This document shows, in pieces, positions 58,036 to 64,000 of a stretch of DNA of 64,000 nucleotides. How positions within the stretch are numbered: position 1 is the stretch's first letter; every line of letters starts with the position of its first letter. This DNA comes from Thiobius zoothamnicola (GTDB lineage Bacteria > Pseudomonadota > Gammaproteobacteria > Chromatiales > Chromatiaceae): positions 1,674,001 to 1,738,000 of the forward strand of contig OY782758.1 in assembly GCA_963678215.1 (NCBI GenBank), in the 5' to 3' direction. Made by a program: the position numbers and the translations under genes. The notes below the pieces were generated by a model, which saw nothing but the letters and a program-made list of their open reading frames with translations, made no database searches and was not told where the DNA came from.

Positions 58036-59244
58036 GAGACCTTTGCACGATAGCTAAACGGTTTTCCTACATAGGCCCTGCGGTCAAAATTTCAACCGAT
58101 CCTGCCATATTGTTCAAAAATGTACGTCCATGCTCCAAACCAGGCTATTCCAGTCATTTTTTGCTGTTTTCCCCTTCATTAGGCGCAACTTGCCTGCTGG
58201 ATTGAACAACCGCGTTTTAAATTGTAGGCGATACCCATCAACATAACCCGGGTACGGTTACGTGCCAAGCCCAGGTAACGCGCTTTGCCCATACCATAAT
58301 GTTGCTTTAAGACACCAAACACCCGCTCCACCGTGCTACGCACACCCGCGTGCGTACGGTTAAATTCACGGTCTATTTCTGTCAATGGCCGGTTCCGGTA
58401 AGCACGCTTGAGGATGCGGTTTCCAATCCCCCGTTTTACCAACCCACTATCATGCTCTCCGCTGGCATAGGCACTGTCGGCATAGACCGCTGACTCATCC
58501 CCGCCCAGTAATTCCGTGAAGCATTGGCTGTCGTGGACATTGCCCGCCGTAAAACCCACGGCCTTGATAAACCCGTCCTCATCCACATTCCTATGCGCCT
58601 TGTAACCATAGGGGCTTTTGCGTTTGCCATCTGAACCGTTTTTGACATTCCAGGCAGCCTCTGAGTCCTGGGTGGGTTCGCCTTGCTTGTCCTTGTTCGG
58701 ACGGCATTGCTTTGCCTCTATCACACTGGCATCCACAATACTGACCTCGCCATGTTTGATGTAAAGCCCAAGACTTGACAGTTGTTGGTTCACCGACTCC
58801 AGTAGTTTACCCAGCAGGTCTTGCTGCTCCAGCTTTTGGCGGAAACGCCAGAAGGTACTGTGGTCTGGAACGGCTTCGGATAAATCCAGTTCGATAAAGC
58901 GGCGGAACAGCAAATCCCGCACAAGCTGCTTCTCCAGGGCAGGATCGCTCAGCCCATACCCGCTTTGCAGTAATAAGGCTTTGAACATCATTAAAGGCGG
59001 CCAGGCCTTTTCGCCACGGGCCTTGGCATGGATACCACCAAGCAGGGCTTCAATGGCTAACCCGTCAATCATCCCATTGAGGGAGTCAAGCTCTTGTAAC
59101 GCTACATGTTCTACAATGGCAGCATCTGCCAAGCTTTTTTGTTTGAGGTTTTTCCAGGCCATCTGTTGCTATCTTTGAGACATTTCGGTATCAAGGATTA
59201 TCCAGCTTTTTCTTTGATCTGGTAAGCTCTCGTGCAAAGGTCTC
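58036..59244 (-). mobile_element. IS5-family insertion sequence, copy 2
   Basis: Element of 1209 bp with inverted repeats starting GAGACCTTTGCACGA at both ends and a 5-bp target duplication GGCTT (58031-58035 and 59245-59249). Orientation is opposite to copy 1. The 5' three-quarters are almost identical to copy 1 while the 3' non-coding end diverges clearly. It sits 35 nt after the NtrX gene. Confidence 0.93.
58179..59162 (-). CDS. IS5-family transposase, copy 2
   Basis: A 327-residue DDE transposase, intact and nearly the same as the copy at 27596-28579. Differences cluster after VYADSAYAS (GEHDSGLVKRGIGNR against EGHDTWLAKRRVGNR) and at PLTEIDREF against PLTKAEREF, with a final SCA against NCA. 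All catalytic motifs are kept. Confidence 0.95.
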   Translation of the reverse strand: MAWKNLKQKSLADAAIVEHVALQELDSLNGMIDGLAIEALLGGIHAKARGEKAWPPLMMFKALLLQSGYGLSDPALEKQLVRDLLFRRFIELDLSEAVPDHSTFWRFRQKLEQQDLLGKLLESVNQQLSSLGLYIKHGEVSIVDASVIEAKQCRPNKDKQGEPTQDSEAAWNVKNGSDGKRKSPYGYKAHRNVDEDGFIKAVGFTAGNVHDSQCFTELLGGDESAVYADSAYASGEHDSGLVKRGIGNRILKRAYRNRPLTEIDREFNRTHAGVRSTVERVFGVLKQHYGMGKARYLGLARNRTRVMLMGIAYNLKRGCSIQQASCA

Positions 59245-59348
59245 GGCTTAATAATTTTGGACACGTTGAAAATAGATTTTCTATTGACTTGAATCTATAG
59301 AATAACAATACTCACTGTATTGAAATAACTCATCGGAGGATTCCATCA

Positions 59349-59713
59349 TGCCCGGCCAACCGGACTACCGGATCACGGCGCAACTGGCCGGGATCGAGAC
59401 GCCCGTCATCCGTTTCGACTGGCAGGAGCATTTATCCGAACCCTTCCTCGGCCAGCTCGCCGTCTACGATACCGGCTATACCCTTTCCCCCTCAGCGCCA
59501 AAGCTTTCTGGATAAAACCGCGCTGATTACCCTTTGGGATAAAAACTCGGTGATTCGCCATTTCCATGGCGTGATTGACGCAGTACAGGCCGGGTCGGTT
59601 GGTAAACGCCGTCGGCATTTTCAGGTCACCATCGTCCCAGCCTTGGGCACCTTACGATTGACCACCGATTGTCGGATCTTTCAGGGTAAAACCGTGCCCG
59701 ATATCGTGCAGAC
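59349..59713 (+). pseudogene. Orphan 5' fragment of a vgrG gene
   Basis: Starts with ATG and a good GGAGG upstream, reading PGQPDYRITAQLAGIETPV, the same N-terminus as the vgrG at the left edge (554-2572). After GYTLSP the frame breaks: relative to copy 1 one C is missing from the C-run and one T from the following T-run. Homology resumes out of frame (LDKTALITLWDKN, VIRHFHGVIDAVQAG, RIFQGKTVPDIVQT) until it is cut by the IS1-family end at 59714. The rest of the gene is absent. It is therefore a dead remnant of a second vgrG. Confidence 0.88.
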
Positions 59714-59724
59714 GGGGTAGTGGG

Positions 59725-60216
59725 TCAAACCTGTTGCAGGGTATGAATATCAATACCAAATTCAACGCGGTTGATGATCAATCCGATGATCGTGTCATGG
59801 ATAGATTCGAGTTTTGAGAAGCAGATGGTTTTGCGCGCCAAGCGTTTGATCCAGGTGCGCCAGTTGAGGTTCTTGCGTTCGATTTTTTGGGTGTTTTGCT
59901 TGCCAATTCGGTGTTCTTCCGCTTTCAGATGACGCTGGTAAGCGCCCCAATCATCGGTGTAATAACGGGTGATTTTCAACGGCTTTAGCAGGTCTTTGAG
60001 CTCTTTGAAAACATCATCTTGACGTCGGCCAAACGTATACGCCAGCACGGTGTTGGTAGCGTGATCAATGGCATACCACAGCCAACGGGGATTGGATTTC
60101 TTCCCTACGTAGGACCACTGCTCATCGAGTTCGGCTTCCCGTTCAACCCGGCCCAGACTCACTTCCCGATTTTGTTCTTCTCCCGGTTTAGGTGAGTACC
60201 CCGGATGGACCTTCAC
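59725..60216 (-). CDS. insB: IS1-family transposase InsB part
   Basis: The catalytic part of the IS1-family transposase: ELDEQWSYVGKKSNPRWLWYAIDHATNTVLAYTFGRR, ITRYYTDDWGAYQRHL and KQNTQKIERKNLNWRTWIKRLARKTICFSKL, with the conserved Asp/Glu residues. In the IS1 family it is made as a fusion with InsA by frameshifting in an A-rich run. The open frame extends upstream to the 8-A run at 60229-60236. It is offset from insA by +1 rather than the usual -1. Confidence 0.9.
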   Translation of the reverse strand: MKVHPGYSPKPGEEQNREVSLGRVEREAELDEQWSYVGKKSNPRWLWYAIDHATNTVLAYTFGRRQDDVFKELKDLLKPLKITRYYTDDWGAYQRHLKAEEHRIGKQNTQKIERKNLNWRTWIKRLARKTICFSKLESIHDTIIGLIINRVEFGIDIHTLQQV

Positions 60217-60514
60217 CAGAGTATCGGCTTTTTTTTAAGGTGTTCAGCACCGTGCCTTTGCTGATCTTCAGCACCCGTACGGTGTCACGCACACCACTGC
60301 CATTGAGCGCCATGTCAACCACTTGCTCCTTGACCCCAGGCTCATAGGCTCTGTACCGATAACGCAGCATGAACGTCACCGTCTTGCAATCCGAGGCCCT
60401 GCATCGGCAGCGTTGTTCTCCACTGCGGCTTTTGCCGCTTCGCGTAACCTGCTCACTTCCGCAATTCGGACAACACACCGCAACAGAACACGTCATTTCC
60501 GACTCCAATCGCAA
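60188..60514 (-). CDS. insA: IS1-family InsA DNA-binding protein
   Basis: A 108-residue N-terminal transposase part and repressor. The zinc-ribbon-like CPNCGSEQVTRSGKSRSGEQRCRCRASDC is followed by a helix-turn-helix, GSGVRDTVRVLKISKGTVLNTLKK. The 8-A run at 60229-60236 lies after LKK, where the InsA-InsB frameshift should occur. Start near 60514 is probable; an in-frame ATG at 60496 (MTCSVAVCC) is an alternative. Confidence 0.88.
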   Translation of the reverse strand: MRLESEMTCSVAVCCPNCGSEQVTRSGKSRSGEQRCRCRASDCKTVTFMLRYRYRAYEPGVKEQVVDMALNGSGVRDTVRVLKISKGTVLNTLKKSRYSGEGPSGVLT

Positions 60515-60579
60515 AAAACTTCAGCCTAACTCATCCATTAAGTCAGTAACGAGTTTGACCCATTACCCCAAAAATATCA

Positions 60580-63036
60580 TCAAATTAAAAAATTGATGAT
60601 CTTATTTTGCTTGAGAATTACCTTCCTGACCGCTCCATTTTCAGTCCATTTCTTTATCTGCGGCAAAGAAAGTGTTGCCATAACTGCTGCTTTTTTGTCG
60701 ATATCAGATGGCAGCAGAATTTTATCACGCACTTTACCATTAACAGAAATTATATAGAGTACCTCGGTTTCAGTCAGATATGACTCGTCCCAAGCGGGGT
60801 AGCCACCATCAAGGATGGATGGGGTGCGTCCAAGCGCCTTACACCATAGCTCTTCTGTGATGAAAGGAGCATAGGGGTGCAGTAACTGGATCAGGATTGA
60901 TAGCAGCTCTTTATTGTGAATACCCGCTTTGGTAAAGTTATTGACGCAATTCATCATTGAAGCAATGGCTGTATTATATAGCATTGCCTCGGTTTTTTCA
61001 GAGACCTCCTTGATAGTTCTGTGCAATAGTCTTCTAGTGTTTTCATCGGGGGGGGTTCCGTTAACCAACAGCGTACCTTCATCATCGTAGAAGAGGTGCC
61101 AGACACGTTTGAGAAACCTCATTGACCCTTCGATGGTCTGGATCGACCATGGAACGGGCTGATCAATTGGACCGAGAAACATTTCGTGAATACGGAAACA
61201 ATCCGCACCGTATTTCTCAATCAAACTGTCCGGAACAACAACATTGTACTTCGATTTCGACATCTTCTCTACAATCCGACTACAAAGGAATTGTCCAGCT
61301 CTGTTGCGTACAAACTCTGCACTGTAGAACTCCTTACGCCAATTCATCAGATGTTCCGTATCTACAGCATCATTCCCGTCAACAAAGCCAGCATCAATGT
61401 ATATTGTATGCGTATCGTACGCTTCCGCAATATCGGATGAAACGAAGGTGTTACTGTTTCTGAGGCGGTGAACCAGTGCAGAACGACCTAGAATCATCCC
61501 TTGGCAGATTACTTTTCTAAATGGCTCCTGAATGTTGGTCAGGCCTATATCATGTAGGAAAAACGTCCAGAATCGTGAGTACAATAAGTGCCCGGTAGCA
61601 TGCTCTGAACCGCCGACGTAACAATCAACACTCTTCCAGTAAGCAAGCCGTTGCGGATCTGCAAACGCCTCGCTGTTGTCAGAATCCATGTAGCGAAGAA
61701 AATACCAGCTCGAACCCGCCCAACCCGGCATGGTTGTAGTTTCGAGATCCATACCCCGATATTGCCAGTTTTCAGCTCGTGCTAACGGAGGCTCACCATC
61801 TTTTGTCGGAAGATACTTGTCGATCTCAGGCAGAACGAGTGGTAAATCATCTTCATCAACAGCCTTAGCAACGCCATGCTCGTCATAATAAATAGGGATT
61901 GGCTCGCCCCAATAACGTTGTCGACCGAAAATAGCGTCTCGCATGCGAAACTTGACGCTGTCGGAACCGCCTGCAATCTCTTCAACATGCTGGATGATGC
62001 GTTGCCTAGCTATTACGTCATCAAGCCCGTTCAGGATATCCGAGTTAATGAGTTCTCCATGATTAACCTCATATGGATTCCTCAATTCCTCGGTACCTTT
62101 GAAGACATGCCTGACAGGAAGATCAAACTTGGTCGCAAATCTGAAATCCCTCTCATCGGATGAAGGGACCGCCATGATGGCACCAGTTCCGTATTCCGGT
62201 AACACATAATCCGCAATCCAAATCGGTATTTTTGTCTGTGTCAACGGATGAACGGCATAGGTGCCAAGAAACACCCCTGAGACATAGCTTACTTCAGCCT
62301 GCCGTTGCCGCTCACTACGCTTCTGGACGGATCGGATGTAGTCATTGACGACCTCATGCTGGATATTTGATGTTAGGGACTCTACGCGTTCATGCTCCGG
62401 TGCAAGAACGAGGAATGTACAGCCAAAAAGTGTATCCGGGCGTGTTGTGTAGATACGTACAGGCTCTTGTGTATCATGCTGAGAGATTGGGAAATCAACT
62501 TCGCAACCGACCGACTTGCCAATCCAGTTGCGTTGCATTTCTTTGAGATGCTCTGGCCACAGTAGATTGTCGAGATTACCGAGCAGTCGGTCAGCATAGG
62601 CAGTTATACGCAGCATCCATTGCTTCATGGTGCGCTTCTCGACGGAGTGACCGCCGCGTTCGGAGAAGCCATCCTTGATTTCGTCGTTGGCGAGAACCGT
62701 GCCAAGAGTCGGACACCAGTTGACCTGAGAGTCTGCGCGATAAGCTAGCCTGAAATGCATGAGATAATCTGACTGCTCAAACTCCGACATCGCACGCCAT
62801 TCTGACGCAGTAAGCGCTTCAACTTCTCCTGAGCTAGCAGCATCAATGCCTTCTTTGCCTTCAGTCTCAAGGATTGCTACCAATTCGTCGATTGGCCTAG
62901 CTTTATTTGCACAATTGTCATACCAGCTATTGAAAAGCTGCAGAAATATCCATTGCGTCCACTTATAGTAGGTCTTATCACTCGTACAGAAGCTTCTTTC
63001 CAGATCGTAGCTGAATCCGATTTTTGCAAGTTGTAG
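60580..63036 (-). pseudogene. leuS: Leucyl-tRNA synthetase, Bacteroidetes-like, N-terminus lost
   Basis: About 818 codons remain, open from the IS3-family end at about 63036 to the stop at 60580. The sequence LQLAKIGFSYDLERSF joins NSWYDNCANKARPIDELVAI and RLAYRADSQVNWCPTLGTVLANDEIKDGFSERGG, the segments I associate with Bacteroidetes LeuRS. The editing domain is present, as are KMSKSKYN and the tRNA-binding C-terminus. About 110 N-terminal residues, including the HIGH motif, are missing, so aminoacylation is impossible. Codon and residue choice differ from neighbours and suggest transfer. The chromosome's own leuS must be elsewhere. Confidence 0.88.
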
Positions 63037-63098
63037 TGGTCTAATAATTTCGTACTACTTGATGGGATAATTGACTGTCAGTATAGACGAGGTTAGAA

Positions 63099-63398
63099 AT
63101 GACAAAAAAACATTACCCCGCAGAATTTAAACAAGAAGCGGCGAGCTTAGTATTGGATCAGGGTTACACGCGTAAAGCGGCTTGTGAAGCGATGGGTGTT
63201 GGCAAGACAGCCTTAGATCGTTGGATTAAACAACTCCGCACCGAACGTGCTGGTGAGACGCCAGAAAAAGCCCAGGCGATCACCGCAACGCAACGCGAAA
63301 TCCAAGCCCTCAAAGCCCAAGTGAAACGCTTGGAGCGGGAGAAAGCCATTTTAAAAAAGGCTACAGCGCGCTTGATGTCGGAAACGCACAGCCTATAA
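63099..63398 (+). CDS. IS3-family transposase OrfA
   Basis: A 99-residue OrfA: YPAEFKQEAASLVLDQGYTRKAACEAMGVGKTALDRWIKQLR forms the helix-turn-helix, followed by a leucine-zipper-like heptad segment IQALKAQVKRLEREKAILKKATARL. The slippery AAAAAAG at 63353-63359 allows -1 frameshifting into orfB. Complete, but its partner is truncated, so the element cannot transpose alone. Confidence 0.93.
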   Translation: MTKKHYPAEFKQEAASLVLDQGYTRKAACEAMGVGKTALDRWIKQLRTERAGETPEKAQAITATQREIQALKAQVKRLEREKAILKKATARLMSETHSL

Positions 63399-63412
63399 AG
63401 CTGGTCGACAAC

Positions 63413-63601
63413 TTGAGCGTAGAAGGCTATTCCAAGCGTGAACTGTTAAGCCTTTTTGGGGTGCCACACAGTACTTACTACCGTTATCAACGCCGTAAAA
63501 GTAGCGTAAATAAAGCGCGAGAGCGCTTGAGAGATAAAGTAATTCAATTACACGAAGCTAGCCGACAAGCGGCAGGCAGCCGAACGATCAGTGGTCAGTA
63601 A
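63413..63601 (+). pseudogene. IS3-family transposase OrfB, N-terminal fragment
   Basis: Reads YSKRELLSLFGVPHSTYYRYQRRK and ends AAGSRTISGQ followed by a stop. The DDE catalytic domain, normally about 200 further residues, is missing. The frame is -1 to orfA and open back to the slippery site. Confidence 0.88.
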
Positions 63602-63684
63602 CCATCTCCCCGGCAAAGCCGGGGGCTTTCATTTATGAACCGCTCAAAGCGGATAGTTAATTGCGCCACCTAAAGGTGGCAAGC
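63602..63684. repeat. Cluster of three hairpins
   Basis: Three adjacent stem-loops with A-rich loops: CCCCGGC-AAA-GCCGGGG (about 63609-63625), CCGCT-CAA-AGCGG (about 63640-63653) and GCCACC-TAAA-GGTGGC (about 63665-63680). The first is followed on plus by CTTTCATTT and could terminate transcription. The set resembles the ends of IS200/IS605-type elements or a short palindromic repeat; identity not established. Confidence 0.6.
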
Positions 63685-63881
63685 ACTATTACCGGATTTC
63701 TCTTTGCGATTGAAAGCAACCGCACGGTTTCGTTGGAGAAAGGTTGCCTGGACACAAGTGCAGCAACTGGAGATTGCCAATATCGGCCTGAAGGTTTGGT
63801 TACGCGATTTCGGCGAGGTAAAATCGTTGCATCCGATTGATACTTGGCCCCTTGGGGAAGGGTTATTCATTGGCATCCAGA

Positions 63882-64000
63882 TCACACAATACGATGGACA
63901 TCCGATACATCAGGAATTTGCGCCAATCGCTCAATCACCCGACTCAGCTCCGCCATATGGCGCACTTCCAAGGTCATGCGCATATGGGTTTGTGTCTTTT
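63882..64000 (-). CDS. C-terminal ACT domain of a RelA/SpoT-family (p)ppGpp enzyme (partial)
   Basis: The right edge on minus reads THMRMTLEVRHMAELSRV and continues IERLAQIPDVSDVHRIV to a TGA at 63882. This beta-alpha-beta unit is the end of the ACT domain typical of RelA/SpoT proteins (for example LSRVLAKLNQLPNVxDVRR in homologs). The catalytic domains lie beyond the window, so RelA cannot be told from bifunctional SpoT. Confidence 0.72.
   Translation of the reverse strand, partial: KTQTHMRMTLEVRHMAELSRVIERLAQIPDVSDVHRIV

Larger units (their letters stand above)
59714..60569 (-). mobile_element. IS1-family insertion sequence
   Basis: An about 856-bp element with imperfect inverted repeats GGGGTAGTGGGTCAAACCTGTT (left) and GGGGTAATGGGTCAAACTCG (right), carrying insA and insB on minus. 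The bases next to the two ends do not match each other, so there is no target duplication; the left flank is vgrG and the right flank is leuS. The element therefore probably mediated a deletion or rearrangement. Confidence 0.88.
63037..63601 (+). mobile_element. Truncated IS3-family insertion sequence
   Basis: The left end (TAGTGGTCTAATAATTTCG, about 63032-63055) abuts leuS; orfA is complete and orfB stops after about 75 codons at 63601, where a hairpin cluster begins. The right end is absent. The exact left boundary is uncertain by about 5 nt. Confidence 0.82.

Noticed and set aside
63674..64000. Open stretch on plus through the right edge
   Set aside because: It lacks a start with a binding site and its second half is antisense to the RelA/SpoT ACT domain; it might hide a gene remnant at 63690-63880 but nothing is recognisable.

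Overview
The window reads as the chromosome of a gammaproteobacterium that probably fixes CO2. The housekeeping proteins (Rho, DnaA, GyrB, IlvC, MurA, PcnB, FolK) have gammaproteobacterial lengths and motifs. A DabA/DabB inorganic-carbon accumulation locus with its own PII-like protein, as found in sulfur oxidisers such as Halothiobacillus and Thiomicrospira, points to a chemolithoautotroph-like lifestyle. The genus cannot be fixed from sequence reading alone.

Layout. 1-2572 (minus) is the end of a type VI secretion cargo module: the start of a probable DUF2169 gene, a DUF6484 gene, and a vgrG whose 5' end carries an in-frame TGA. 2722-10459 holds housekeeping genes: murU, rho, trxA on minus; rhlB (frameshifted), purC, a VOC protein, def-fmt-yggS on plus. 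10956-16195 is one complete rRNA operon on minus (16S, tRNA-Ile, tRNA-Ala, 23S, 5S) with promoter, boxA motifs, processing stems and terminator. ilvI-ilvH-ilvC follow on minus, then nudB. 21082-29086 is the carbon-concentrating locus: dabB, an uncharacterised membrane protein, dabA and a PII-like gene, split by a DUF3800 gene and an IS5-type insertion sequence. 29268-39741 carries parB, then a long minus-strand run: M50 protease, yciO, rnm, ppk2, folK-pcnB, argE, an isoaspartyl methyltransferase, argB, coaBC.

39779-46840 is the replication-origin block: radC, dnaA, an AT-rich candidate oriC, dnaN, recF, gyrB. Two near-perfect parS palindromes lie inside recF, so ParB and its likely loading sites are both in the window. 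47212-49263 encodes a DUF4212/sodium-solute symporter pair. 49490-51082 is a type II restriction-modification pair, followed by csiV. hisG-hisD-hisC and murA (minus) lead to an NtrX-like regulator.

The right end, about 58 to 63.9 kb, is an insertion-sequence scrapyard: a second IS5-type copy, an orphan vgrG 5' fragment homologous to the one at the left edge, an IS1-family element, a Bacteroidetes-like leuS that has lost its N-terminus including the HIGH region, a truncated IS3-family element and a cluster of three hairpins. The window closes with the C-terminal ACT domain of a RelA/SpoT-type protein.
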